Shown here piece after piece: positions 38,521-51,429 of a stretch of 64,000 bases of DNA; position 1 is the stretch's first letter; every line of letters starts with the position of its first letter. The stretch spans positions 3,720,001 through 3,784,000 of the forward strand of contig NC_135259.1 of the NCBI RefSeq assembly GCF_964204865.1. Reading direction: 5' to 3'. Source of the stretch: Styela clava (lineage: Eukaryota; Chordata; Ascidiacea; Stolidobranchia; Styelidae). Position numbers and translations under genes: made by a program. The notes beneath the pieces were generated by a model. The model was not told the origin of the DNA. It did not search any database and was given only the letters and a program-made list of their open reading frames with translations.

Positions 38521-41500
38521 TATTTCAAGGAAATAATCTTCTCGTGTCATTTGAGAAAGTTTTCTGTTTGCTGTAGCTTGCTGCCGATCTGCGTTGATGA
38601 ATATGACAAAGACGAGAAGCTACAGAAGTAATTACTTTGTAGAAATAAGCCAACAAAAATTGATGATTAAAATTTACTCATAGAGATTGATGGGAGTAAA
38701 CAATCTGTGTGTCAATCTCATATGGAACTAATCGAAAAATTAAGATTTGTTAACAATTTCACGCATGAACATGGAAGATCGACTTAGGAATAAACTGGTT
38801 TATATTAAATAGTTTTTAATAAAGGGAATTATATTGCAAAAATAAATTCAATTGAAATCGAATATTAGTGTGAATCGTCATTATCTATTTTAGAAATTCA
38901 TGATGAACTTGACAAATTGCTCAAACGCAAGATTCTGGTATTTGCTGAACTGGGCAACAAGAGTTGTAAAGAGGTAATGCTCGTTTATAAGATCATAAAT
39001 CTTCAGTGCATGAGAGCAAATATTAAAATATATATATACTCAAAATTATCGACAATTTGAACTCTTTCAATGTTCAACTTCTTTCATGACTACCTGCGGT
39101 GTGAGAAGTAGGAAGAAATTTTCACGTGACTTCGATTCATTCATAAAACTGACTTTATATCTGATTTTTAATTGACAAATTTTTCACATTCTAATTCTTG
39201 CCCCGAGTAACAAAATTTTGACCACCATGACTTTTATGATTTCAAGCCTTTTTATTTTTTGTGTGAAATTTTTCAACTATAATACTTATTAAAAACTTAA
39301 AATTGCAATTCTAATTCTTCACTATGAAATTTGCCTAACTCCGAATTCAACTCAACTCTCGACTGAGCAAAATTTGAAAAGAACACTTTAACTCCACTAT
39401 TTAATGCTCGATCTGAATCAAGAACTTTTTAAAAAGAGTAGCTGCGAAAGTAAACGAAGTGGGTGTTATTAGAAGTATCTTATCTTAATAGTCTTTCCAT
39501 AAAACTATGTATAATTTATTAACGAAATATACCTGTAAGTCATGTGATATTTATTAAATTATATTAGGGAATGTTTTGTTTAGTGCATTGAAGCTGGTGC
39601 GAATGCTGTTATTGCAAGAGTGAGTTGCGATGCAAACCAGAACTGGAACGAAATGCGACAATTGTTTAAAGATACATCCGCTGCTGTACAATGTAGGTCA
39701 ACGCTGCCGCCATTATTCTATTAATGACACTATTCAAATAAAGATATATAAGTTGATATGGTCTAATAAACATCATCCTAATTTATTTTCTTTTTTGTTG
39801 GTTTTATTCCAAATCGTGTAATGTTTTATAGATATAAAATAATCCAAATTTTCAATATCTTAAAAGTTAGTAATTGTCGTAAATTGTTGTCAGATGTTAT
39901 GTCTTTCTATTACGACGAGGTAGCCATCAAAAAGTATATGTTGTATTTTAGCCTCCAGCAATGATAAGCAGCAAGAAAAGGTTTTCATTGCAGCGAAACT
40001 GAACCTGAGTAATGATATCTGCGAGGGCGAGTTTAGTAAGTATGGCTACTCAACGCAATTAAACTTGAATAATATATCAACCTGTGCCTACACAAATTTA
40101 TACAGTTTAAAGTATCAATATATATTTAGTCTTACAAAAGTACAAATCGCCATACATTTTGAGTGAGTCAAAAGCAATTCTCAAATCAATCAGTGTTTTT
40201 TTTTAAACTCTTACACCCTTTTCCATGGACAACGATTGAAAAGCTCACTCAGTACAAAATACCCATCTTGGTACAAAAATGATAATACACGACAAAAAGT
40301 TTTCAAAATTCAATGTTAATCTCTTACTATTTGTGCTACATGGGGAGAGTCAGAGAAGCAAGATATTAAAAATAAATCAATTCTAATGTTCAATTTATTT
40401 GTTCAAACTACTGCTAAAAGGAGTTGTGTAGATTTCGAATTCCTAATTTATTGCAAACTGTTACGACGACATACTACTTTAGCGCTTTTTGAGCAAACAA
40501 ATCTTATGAGCTTCTGACTCTTGCTCGGCATCAGAGTATTCATTTGAAATTTATTCACAATGCATATTCATGGATACATTAAGTTTATTCCCACTCTATG
40601 AGAAATGGGAAGAAAAAAAAAAACAGATGACAAAAACTAAAGTCACAGTATGATTAAGGATAGAGCTTAAAGGTGGGGAAGAGTAATGTTGTTTATCTTT
40701 TTGCCGTCACTTTTGACAAGCATATCATTGTAATTCGAATTTTATCCTTTTGGAGGCCACTGTGACCAAATAAGAAAAAAAAAAGATGAAGAATTGTGTA
40801 GATGGACCATTCAATTCAAACGTTTGATAAAGAAGTCACATGCTCTGAATACCAATGAGTCAATGACAAATTTAAGATATCAGTTACAGTTTCATATTTG
40901 TTTAGATTTTGACCTCGCAGCAAATAAGGTGACTGATGTTTTAGAAGAACTTGATTTTGCTGTAGTAGATTTGTTGATTCTTGATTCAATACAGGACACA
41001 AGGATTGCAAGAGTAATTTCTTACATTTTTACATGAAAATTTTTGAATAATTCTCTATTTTTTCGGAGCATATGGGTCATATTATTCTTTCAATGCTATT
41101 AAAAATATTTGAGTGTTGCTTATATTTAGACATTTTAAGTAATAAATACTTGTGCTTACGAGTGAGTGGTGCACTAGCTATATGTTAGCAAAAAAAAATC
41201 TTTTTCGTTACGACACTCATTAGCTCATTAAATTGCACCGATCTCTCGCGTTAATGAGGTAATTATTAATTTGCTTTCTTCGCTATCTGTTTTTGGTCAC
41301 AAACGATGGAGGCATAGCGCTTTTGCTCTTATATGATGCAATTATATCATTGTAAAATATATCAAACACAAATGAATTACTTATACTGCTTTTATATTTT
41401 GAACTCAGGCGGCAATTTTTGCTCTTGAAACATTCAAGGAGACAGAAAAACAAGTCAAAGATATACCACTGGTAATATCATGCTTAGTCGAAGAAAATGG

Positions 41501-41718
41501 ACGTTTGAAATGTGGTCAGACTGTGGACGCCTTTAGTGGAATGGCGTTCGTTATGCAAATCCCTTGAGGTATTCACACAGTTTAGCTCAAATAGTCGGTT
41601 TTCAGATATTGGGGAATATCACTACAAAATCTATACCGCACGTCAGTGTTTTTGTTGAGCTACCTAATTTAAATACAATACGCCTGACATGCATTGTAAT
41701 CTCGTCACAATAAAATTT

Positions 41719-41900
41719 GGCACTTCCGTATTATGTGAACCAAGATGGCGGACGAGATGGCATAGTTTTAATACGAGTTCGGGGACTAGCTAAGTGACTA
41801 CTGTAGTACATGTACCTGAAATTATGGCCTAACCCTAATCTTCTACACATACTACGTTCCGGTGTCCGCCATCTTGGTTAACATATACTACGGGAGTACC
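41719..41900. mobile_element. Palindromic MITE family, copy 4
   Basis: The left arm GGCACTTCCGTATTATGTGA and right arm ending ACTACGGGAGTACC are inverted, with ACCAAGATGGCGGAC inside and CTAACCCTAATC in the middle. It lies in an intron of the methionine-synthase-like gene. Confidence 0.8.
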
Positions 41901-43723
41901 TAGGATTTTTACAAGACCCTGCATGGTTATGCATTGATGAATGCATATTTTATGTACATTCTATTTAATTTATTGCATATGGAACTTGGAAAATCGGGAT
42001 TTTCGGTAACTTAATTAACGGCGAGTCGCTTAATCGTCATATTATAGAGTGTGATTATCATTTTTCCATGATATCAATCAATAATTTGCAATTATGAGAC
42101 ATTTTATAAATTTCAGTATTGGGGTAGAATGCAACGAATAAAAAACAAATTGTGTCATATTTGAAGTCACCATACGTCTCAGACGTCTACTCAAGTCTCA
42201 AAATCACTGGATCTGGCATACTTGGGGTACGTTGAAATATAAGCAATATTAAATATAATTCAAGTGAACGAACCAAGAAATCAATACAAAGATTAGCATT
42301 GTCCTGTACCTGACTGTTAATAATTTATTGGTCCTAATATTTTCTGTAGAATTGGGCGCATATAATGATTCTACATGACGAATGTACCGTTGAAGAAATG
42401 AAGCAATGTGTCGAAAGTGCAAAGCGAAAAGAAAAACTAGAACAATCTGAAAGAAGTTTCGATTCCAAGGTTAACAATTTTTATTACTGCAATAATAAAA
42501 AGTAACAGTAGTATTTGTTTAGAAATATTGCATATCAACAGCCTTAATTTTGTGGATTGTTTTTAGTGACAATATAATTAAATATTACTTTAGGTAATTG
42601 GACAAGGTAAAAAATTACTGCTTTTAAAAGTTTTTAATGCCGTCTAAATATGTATTTTTGTCACGTATCTACTATATTCAGGCGCTCCTGTTGTCTGGAT
42701 CCAATGTACTACGTAAGACTATTGGCGAATCGGGAAAAGGAAATGTGGACGAAGGTTTTTCCAGTGAAATAAGAAATTCTTTGATAATCGGACAAAGATG
42801 CGACATTGCCAACATAGCAAAGTTTAGAGAAATAATTCTTAAAATTGCCAAACTGAACGATGAAATCTGCAAAGATATTGGAGACGAAAAACCAGTTCTA
42901 ACACCAGAGGTGATATGTTAATTCAAAAAGACGAAAAAGTTTTATACAAGGTTAAGATGGAAAAATCATTTTGATGAAATGAATAGATATACTGATACAC
43001 GGCCAAAATAATCAGTTGTAATTAAATGCTTTCTTACTGATCAATATTTTCAGTTTGTCTACCCAAATATTTCAGGGCAACTCCTTTATATACGCTTTCC
43101 ATGGTTTGCTTCAACTATCGAAGCGCTTGGCGAATACACTTCAAAGAAATCCTGATATATTCGAAAACAATCTGCAACGCCTAGCAAGCATTCAAGTTGA
43201 GCAGGACAAAGCATTAGAAATCGCGAGAAGTCAGATTGCAATGGGAGCTGATGTACGCAGTACTCGTATTTACATTTGGAAATTTGTACACAATAATTAT
43301 ACATAGTCAAAATGAAAAGAAAACTGTAAAAACTATTTCACTGCCATATAAATTTGTTTCTATTTATCAAATACATATATGTAGCTAATTTATATAAGCA
43401 AATTCAAAATTGCGCACTCTCAATTGTGTTAAAACAAATCACAAGATCAACCAAATTTTTAGACTTTATATATAGCCTGATAAACATATTTAGCAGAATT
43501 TTATTTTTAAACTAAATGCATTGTTGAACAGGTCATAAATCTGTTGTTTGATCCGATCAGCTACAACTCAAAAAAAGAATTGCCAATGCCATCTGAGTGG
43601 ATGAAATGGTTCATTAATTTGGCCGAGTCAGATTATGGAGATAAAAAATCGACCATACCGGTCTGTTCTATCCCCTTGTGCATCAACTCCGGGAAGATTG
43701 AAGTCATATTGGAAAGTCTAAAG

Positions 43724-45025
43724 CAGGGGTCACCAACGCGTTGCCCGCGGGCATCAAGTCGCCCGCGAAGACCATATGAGTCGCCCGCAGGTCTGTTCCA
43801 AACTGAGCTTAATAACGGCTCTTATAAGTAAGCTACATCAATTAAATTTTGTCCTGCTATTTTAGTATGAATCACACTTATATGGGAACTAGAAATGACA
43901 CTATAATAATTATTATAACCATCAACCTTATTTTTATTTGACCTCAGTAATGTGACTGGTCAATTAACACTCTTCCAATTATGACATCACACTGAGATCA
44001 CTTTCCACGAACACGCGTTTTTTCTTGTCCGTTGGTTAGCGGAGCAGTATACAATTATTGATTCCAAAGACTTCACTTCCACGATGAATGGGAAGTGAAT
44101 ATATTTTTACCACCATGAAAACAGCCTGCGTGTGTCTTATTAGTGGGACGATTTTAGCAACGGCAAAGCGGAGAGATATTTCACATCTTGTCACGTAATC
44201 TTCCGCGCTTACTACCCACTGGTCAGCACAGTACGGACAGAGAAAGCTCGCGATTCAAATTATACAGCAATCCTATTTTACGAGACCATCGTTTGTTTCA
44301 ACCTATCCTTTCGAATCAACATTTTTGACATAAACTCAGGATAGAAGGAGATTTACATATTTATCCCGGGGGAGAAGATAGCCGATAGGACGGCTTAATC
44401 ATATGACAAACCACGGATTCTCGCCGGTCACCATTCGATGTCGGGTATGGGATTATTTATTTATTTTTTCCGGAAGCATGAACTTGATGGCGAAGGAAGC
44501 CTCAACGACCAGCGGTAACGTTACGTGAACCACCCTACCGCGGCGAGGAGTCCAGCAATCCTTTCGTACATAACTATCCCCGCATGGGATTCTAACCTGC
44601 GAACCTAACGATTAACTCCACCAGGAACACGCCTCACTGATGAAAAACTGCAAGACTCGCTCAGAGTTACAGTGTCAAGTTAGACGTCGGAGTATAATAC
44701 ACTGCAACATTTGATAGTACAACTGTTGAGTCCATTTTATCTTAGACTTGTGCAGATTGTTGAAAATCAATTTAAAAACACTCAGTTTTGAAATACAAGT
44801 GTTATTGATAGAAATTTATTTGCAACGTTGTGATATGCGTTTGATTCCCTGAAGAATCCTAAAGTTTATTAGTGTATATACTTCACTAATTACCAGTAAT
44901 TATATCAATAATTGAAGCTTAATCGAGCAACTGAGATTTTTAGAAGTGTACATTGAACTGGTAGCCCGCAGCTTAATCTGTACCCAAAAAGTAGCTCTCG
45001 GCTTCGAAAAAGTTGGTGACCCCTG
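43724..45025. mobile_element. hAT element inserted in a coding exon
   Basis: Ends CAGGGGTCACCAAC and GTTGGTGACCCCTG are exact inverted repeats, and GTCTAAAG is duplicated perfectly on both sides (43716-43723, 45026-45033). The insertion point is inside exon 11 of the methionine-synthase-like gene: flanking codons rejoin in frame when the element and one duplication are ignored. It is 1302 bp with no transposase recognised. A tRNA-like A and B box pair on the minus strand (about 44640-44570) suggests a SINE-like piece inside. The intact duplication points to a fairly recent event. Confidence 0.95.
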
Positions 45026-46639
45026 GTCTAAAGTATACACGTGGAAGAGCAATTGCTAATTATCTTTCATTTTACAATGGCAAAGAGCAATTTATACAAG
45101 ATGCAAGGCTGATCAAAAAACTTGGTCCTGGGGCAATAATAGCCTTTGCACAGGACTATAAAGAGGCGCCGGTAAGTGCCGGCAAATTAGTATGATTGAA
45201 TTAATTTAATTTCCTAAAGAAAAACCCGTGTAAAGCTCCCGCAAGTGATAATGAAACGTCAAGAAAGAAAAGGTTTTTAGTGAATTGCTGTAATCTCTTC
45301 TAACTGATTTAGTGGGTATTCGAAAACAAAAGTATTTAGATGACGAACAATGATTCTATCCGTGCGATTATTTAGCGTTGACCTAATTCAGCAAAAATGA
45401 AACAAATTGTTCATATCAAAATGTTCTTATCAAGTTCTTATTTAAAGAGGGGATATCTACCAATTCATTAAATATTTTTACAAAGGCCAGAACTCCAGAG
45501 AAAAAGGAAAATCTTTGCATCGAAATGTTTAAACTGCTCGTGGAAACCGTCGGATTTCATCCTAATGAAGTGATTTTGGATCCCGTAGTGACTCGTACAC
45601 CTATCAACAGCCAACCTGGAGCCAATGAATTTGGAGAGACTTTTTTTGAAGCAATTTCTTTGATTCGCACCTGCTCAGATCTTCGTGATTACAACGTTCG
45701 TCTGATAGGCGGAATAACAGCAGTTTCGCAGTTTTACAGAGGATATAGTAAAACACGAATTGATTTGAACGGATCTTTTCTGAAACACTGCTTAGAAGGT
45801 CTGTTTTATTGTTATATATATTATATGTAGTAATTTGGATGGCCATGGTCGAACCGGAAAGATTCTAAAAATACTATCATAGGTTCACACACATATATAT
45901 ATATATACTTTTTTGTATGCACACTTTTTCCATTTACATACACCTGATGGCTAATTTTAACTGATTTGTTTGTTCAGCTGGTATGCATCACGTGATCATG
46001 GAAGTGACAAATATTGCTCACGAGATCAAGCAAAACCTCGTCGAAGATCTCGTAACAAACAAAGATCCAGAAGCTAAACAAAAGCTGAAAGCATTCTGTT
46101 GTGCTGAAAATTACGAAAAAGAGAATCAGTAAGAACGTGTGACCAGTATATGTATATAATATAAACGTTAGAGACAATTTGAATCCTTAGAATGTCAGTA
46201 TACAATAGAAAGCGCGTTTATTTGATAGTATATTTTAATGATGTCTATGCGTTATTGTGATAGTAGAAATTAGATGCTTTTCAGTACGAGCATCTGCTTA
46301 TCCATAGGGAAATCCAAGAATTACTTCTTTAAATTGAGCTAATGAAATGAATAATTTTTGATTGAACTGAATTTAATTGAATTTTAATTGTGACAGCCGG
46401 ACGACAATACGAGAAGTAAATATACATCAATTTTTCAATACATATTATGATAAATATAATTTTAGTATTTTGTTACGTTTTTAGAAGCGTCAAACAGAAA
46501 GACTTCACTGGCCTTCGGGGTTGCAAAATATCGAGAATCTTGGGCCGTGAAAAATATCGTCAAAAATTGGTGCTTACATTGTGGTTTACTGCAATTCACA
46601 GTATAAGTGATATAAAAAGTATATAAACGACTATGCCTT

Positions 46640-47880
46640 ATTAACGAAGAAAACGATCTCAGTACGTATTATCAGTTTCTACACAAAACCCATTTATTAA
46701 TGGCTTTAATTACTATCGGGACCCGTAGTGTAGTTTTGTACCTTTCCAGTATTATTTCCAGTTATGTGAATAAAGGACACTGAAAATATAATTATTAAAA
46801 TGAGCTTTATGCGTTTTATCAGCGTATCACACATCTTTTTTAATAAAGGGTTTTCTTTTGCATGAACTGAATATCCATGCACTCGGATTCACCTAGATGT
46901 GCTTTCAGTATTGAGCCAATATTGATTTAGCATTTTTTCAATCTGACAAAACATTAAACATTGCCTATCGTATACATTTATAGATTTCCATTTCCTATGA
47001 ATAATTGTCGAATCGTACTTTCGTCAACGCACACAGTGAATCGTTTTACAGACACGGTGAAATCACTTGGCCTATGTTTGTCAATCATTTGCAATTTATT
47101 CGTTTGAATCCACTAGTGAAAAAGCGATTTGCAAAGAATTGATGCTTGGCATCTTTTCAGGATGCCCAGGATACACTGTGTATATTAATAGTAGGTTTTT
47201 TAAATATAACATAAATCTACGATAACGATGAAACAAATTAATGAAGTGCAACTTAACTTACACAAACTGTCCTTCAACTGTTGGAGGTTCGTGGAAATGG
47301 ATAAAATGTGTTTTTAGTTTACCCTGACAAGTAAAACAGTTTCGAGTAATTATTGGATCAGATTTAAATTTCACACTTTTTCACTGGATTTCACACATCC
47401 CAGGCGTTGGTTTGAGTGACTCGAGGCAAATCTCTCAGACGTTGTGTATTTAGGACGCTTGTCAAACATGTAAATATTGTAGCAAACAAAGATTTGAAGC
47501 ATTCCTCATCATGCCACCAACTCCCACTTACCAGATCATTTATATTTCAGACTTCACCAGAAAATACTTACGAATAATAAGAACTTTGGTTTCTTTCTCA
47601 AATTCGAGAAACATCGTTTATAATTTATATCGACTAATCTCGATTTTCAGCAAGAATCATTTACACAATCAACATATTTAGGAACTATTTTCACACAACG
47701 TTTGATTATACGCAGAATCTATTATTATTTATTGTTTAATGGCTTGAACATTACATGAATAGTATATTGATTATTGTTTTATGCAAGATACGTTGCAAGT
47801 TGTCACAAGATTATTTTCTTCTTTTATTACTATAACGGCGAATTTACTTTAAAAACTGGTGAACGATTACATCCTTGTTC
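46640..47880. other. Gene-free interval
   Basis: Apart from the AATAAA at 46769, probably ending the methionine-synthase-like transcript, I see no feature. Confidence 0.45.
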
Positions 47881-47891
47881 TTCTATTCACA

Positions 47892-48016
47892 GTTCGTTTG
47901 TGAAAATATTTTATAAACATAAAGCGAACAAGATGAATACAAAATATGATATGTTAAAAAAAGATCACCCAAAGTTTCCAACTGAAGGTCCATCCCCCGG
48001 CAAATTTCCTTACTAG
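47892..48016 (+). CDS. Possible terminal exon of a small gene
   Basis: A good acceptor (TTCTATTCACAG) opens a frame rich in Lys, His and Pro that ends HPKFPTEGPSPGKFPY and a TAG at 48014-48016. Codon choice looks coding. I found no upstream exon with a signal peptide in phase. It could be the last exon of another small secreted protein, or chance. Confidence 0.3.
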
Positions 48017-48019
48017 AAA

Positions 48020-49660
48020 ATTTTGTCAATTTCGATTTAATATTTATTTAGGGCTATTAAATTCCATGAAAAAAGAATAATAGTATCCTTTTGTATATTG
48101 TATCAAATGTTGCAAGATTTAGGTAACAGTTTTAATTTGATACTGAAGCCCCTTAGTTTACATTCATTTCACCCCTAATTAGGATAGAAAGATATCAAAA
48201 TAGATTTTGCGTATGCAAGCACAAGTTTTAATGTTTTCAAGTTTAAATCTAAGAATAATGCAATCATGGTAAGATGTGATGTGTGAAAGTCTAATGATAT
48301 GGAATGTACTTTTGGGTAATCTTATAAATGTAATAATATCGAATGCGTCATTTTTATTGAAACATTCGGAGACACATACAATAAATTTAATTTGGATGAA
48401 TATGATCCCCATTGACGCATTCATATAATATATCCACTTTTATATGCTGCTGAGTGTGAAGATCTTTACAAAGGTATATCTATCATATAAGTCATATTAA
48501 AGCAATAATAAACAGTAAAGCGTGGAATATTAAATATGAAATGCCTACTTTAAAATCCGTTATTACATCATATAGTGACAGAACCACTTTGTATTTGCTT
48601 GAAAAATTCACGCATTTAGTAGATGTGCTTATTCTCTGAAATTTTGTTGGCAACGGAAAAGCGATATTGCCAAAAATTGCTTTTACTACATTTTGATTTT
48701 TTAGCTGACAAATTACAGTTAAATGTAGCCTATTGGTACTCAATTACTTTTAGTATCGTAAATAAATTATATTAATAAATCAACGATTACCTCAATGGAA
48801 AACGACTTGACTGTCGGAAAGTAATTTCAAAAACAAATTGCAACTTTGGGTAGCACTGTTTCATGTTTTATCCATTTGTGATAACTAAACAATTGAAACA
48901 AATCGAGAAATCCAATTGGAATTTAATCGTGCACCTGGGTGACACATGCAATCCTTTAGGTGTGTATACTCGGTTTTGTGCACTGAACAACCTGGTACAT
49001 GCTCTACTCAGCATAAGATAAAAAACAAAGCCTGCATTACGTAATCATATAGTGATGAAGTGGGAATAAAATGCATTCATAATGCTATGCACATTAAATA
49101 CATAATACAAATCTATACAAACGCATGCATCGTTGCTCGAAGCTGAAAAAACTTGGTTTGAAACGATCGGACAAGCTACTGTACAAAGTAATCAAAGATA
49201 TTTGAATCAACCAGATGCTATGTGATATGATCGCTTTCAGGAGAATGTTTTGTGAAGCTTAAATATTGGGGCTAACAGTCTTTGAAATGAGTCACTATTC
49301 CGTTGAACAATTATTGTCAATCCCCTCCCCCTACAAAAAAGTTTACATTCTCATCATCACAAGCATAAAGGTAATATGAAAATGTAGGAAGTAAAATAAT
49401 CATTTTAATAAATTTATCATGTGGGGCATATGTAAGCTCATAATCAATCGTGATCCACTTTTTATACGCCGTTTAATAGGCTCCAACATGTTCCATCTAT
49501 GTTCCTCCAATATGTTCAATCACATATTAGAAATTATCCCAGACGTCATTTCCGTCCCACATGGACAATAATTCAAATGAGTTTCAGCAGAAACATCTTT
49601 ATTATGCAAACTTATAGCTGTATTTAAAACGAAAATTCCGATTTGATTTACACCCATTTC
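48020..49660. other. Gene-free interval
   Basis: Nothing supported. There are only short frames on both strands. Confidence 0.45.
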
Positions 49661-49669
49661 CCAAATAAC

Positions 49670-50082
49670 CAGGCTTGTCCATGGGATTGGATGAGACAGC
49701 ACACATTTGTATTTCGCATGGGACACGTGGGACACGAAAACCATGATTCTCGGGGAAATGATGGTAATACATTTTGTTATGAACTTCGTGGCCATATATT
49801 TGAGCATAACTCTCTTTTTGGTTATGAAGATTAAAATATATTCAGCATTGTCAATATACTCCGTGAAGGGGCTGATGGACACATGTATAATAGTTAGGGA
49901 CATATAAAAGTAACAAAGTCTGTATATTTTATTGTTTTGCATGTCTCTTCAAACATGTAGTCCTATTTAGTAGACCCTAAACCTAAATTTAACAATTTTT
50001 ATTGAATTTCATTCCAATGGGACGGGCATAATTGCTAGGGAAAAGGAATGGGACAGACAAATATGTCCTATGGACAAGCCTG
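49670..50082. mobile_element. Inverted-end DNA transposon remnant
   Basis: CAGGCTTGTCCATGGGAT at the left and CCTATGGACAAGCCTG at the right are inverted repeats about 413 bp apart, with GGGACA-type repeats inside. No target duplication is evident. A 10-bp tandem duplication (AGCACTGATG) follows the right end. A 140-codon minus-strand frame across the left border is not credible as a gene. Confidence 0.6.
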
Positions 50083-50248
50083 CGTGAAATAGCACTGATG
50101 TAGCACTGATGACTTTCGATTATTATAGTCAAATTTCAATTCGGTAATTGAGTTTCGATATTGCATATATTTCTTTCGATTCAGTAGGCAGTTTTGGTGT
50201 TTAATAACTATTTATTACAATTGCTTTAAAAACAACTCAGCAAACGGT

Positions 50249-50256
50249 ATAAATAT
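50249..50256 (+). promoter_or_regulatory. TATA-like motif upstream of small peptide E
   Basis: TATAAATA about 200 bp before the start codon at 50458, in the context GGTATAAATATAGGC. Confidence 0.4.
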
Positions 50257-50457
50257 AGGCTCGGGTTTTTATAAACATCAATTCATTTGAAATCGAATAT
50301 TAAATTTAATATCGAACTCAACGAATAATTTTAGATTGTAATGTGTATTGTTTTCAATCAAGTCACACCCACGTACGTTATCTAATACAATTTTTTAAAT
50401 TTAGAGAAAATTTAATTTTAGCTAAAATTTGCTTTCTGCAAACTAGAATCGTGCAAA

Positions 50458-50855
50458 ATGATTTCCTATCAAGAGTTTTTGATCATGATGTACATGATGA
50501 TATTAATCATCGCAAGCTTGATGACTGAAGCCGATGCGTATAGTAAGTATACTCATTTATTATTTTTTCAAGTCTAAACAGGCGAAATGATTTGAATGGT
50601 TAGTTTAATTGTGATTTTATTGAAAACTAGCCAAAATCTGCTTCAGTTACTTGCAGAACAAGATTATTTGTTGTTGCGTCTCTGTTTTAACATAATTTTC
50701 TGTTGAAAACATAAGTAAACCACAATCATACATTCAAGTTCAAATTTTTTAAAGCTAATATATTCATTTTATCATCAGAATGTACAACAATCTACGATTG
50801 CCCCCGAGGATACGACGCGTGTTATGGAGGTTGGTGCGTCATGTATGCTGCGTAA
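50458..50855 (+). CDS. Small secreted four-cysteine peptide (E)
   Basis: Two coding exons, 50458-50542 and 50779-50855, give 53 codons with a phase-1 intron (GTAAGT donor, ATCATCAG acceptor). The first ~25 residues are a Met/Ile/Leu-rich signal peptide ending ADA. The mature part is only about 26 residues with cysteines C-x5-C-x6-C-x4-C and the motif CYGGWC. AATAAA lies 3 bases after the stop codon, and a GTAAGA donor just beyond hints at an alternative 3' UTR intron spliced to about 51199. A TATA motif is upstream. Unlike members A-D it lacks the third-exon C-x2-C motif, so I treat it as a separate family. The function is unknown; a secreted defence or signalling peptide is inference. Confidence 0.62.
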
Positions 50856-51296
50856 AAAATAAAGGGTAAGATGAGGTTAATATTTCCCACGTATCAATTT
50901 CCTCCGCTAATTTGCAATGCAGAATTTTAACAAATCCCGAAACCCTTTAGGTGGAATAGACACTACTCATTATTAACGACAAAAAGAGCTAAATAAAAGC
51001 TGAGTTTTTCCTCATTGCCTCAGTGAGGCTTTAGCTGGGAACTGAGTTCACAATTTGCAACCTATAAAACCCGATGACAGTCATTAGAATGAGTCTCTTT
51101 GAAAAAAAAATCCTAATCAATATTTCGTCTGTTTGAATCAAATTAATGTCATTGTTATTTTTAATTGAACTGTTTACGAAAAAACACTCACTTTTCAGGT
51201 TTGTGATGCTTCAATAAATAGCAAGTCGCAAAGCAGCAGTTTGAATTTAATATTTCTTTTTGATTTATTTATAACTTTTCCTTTTTTGTTTTTCAA

Positions 51297-51429
51297 GACA
51301 AAAGATCATCTTGCCATGTCAAATCATCACGACGACATCTACCATTTTGAAAACCCTAATTCACCTAAAACACAGATTGTAAATAATTTCTGCTCACCAG
51401 AGGAATTGGCTTTGTGCAATGCATATTAA
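51297..51429 (+). CDS. Possible terminal exon of a small gene
   Basis: An acceptor (TTGTTTTTCAAG) opens a frame that ends IVNNFCSPEELALCNAY and TAA at 51427-51429, with AATAAA near 51494. It could be an alternative 3' exon of the peptide E locus or belong to a separate gene. The phase does not match the E exon 2 as drawn. Confidence 0.3.

Larger units (their letters stand above)
38597..46626 (+). pseudogene. Methionine-synthase (MetH/MTR)-like gene, two-module, disrupted
   Basis: Fourteen exons: 38597-38627 (tentative), 38894-38973, 39584-39692, 39952-40035, 40906-41012, 41409-41568, 42117-42226, 42350-42469, 42682-42909, 43076-43252, 43532-45171, 45486-45798, 45978-46128 and 46485-46626. 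Exons 1-8 match the homocysteine-binding module (LLILDSIQDTRIARAAIFAL; CGQTVDAF). Exons 9-14 match the pterin-binding module (NSLIIGQRCDIANIAKF; IPLCINSGKIEVILESLK; VETVGFHPNEVILDP; NKDPEAKQKL). No cobalamin or activation module follows, so it is about half of MTR. Key residues are eroded: the N-terminal DGGMGT loop is gone, GGCC is DEC, and NAG near the pterin module end is lost. Three lesions were seen: an in-frame TGA with apparent 1-bp loss at 41565, a 1-bp gain near 42134, and a 1302-bp hAT inside exon 11. The family transfers methyl from methyltetrahydrofolate to homocysteine. This copy probably cannot. AATAAA at 46769 marks the end. Confidence 0.82.

Noticed and set aside
49520-49942. 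140-codon minus-strand open frame
   Set aside because: It crosses the border of an inverted-end transposon remnant and has no domain.
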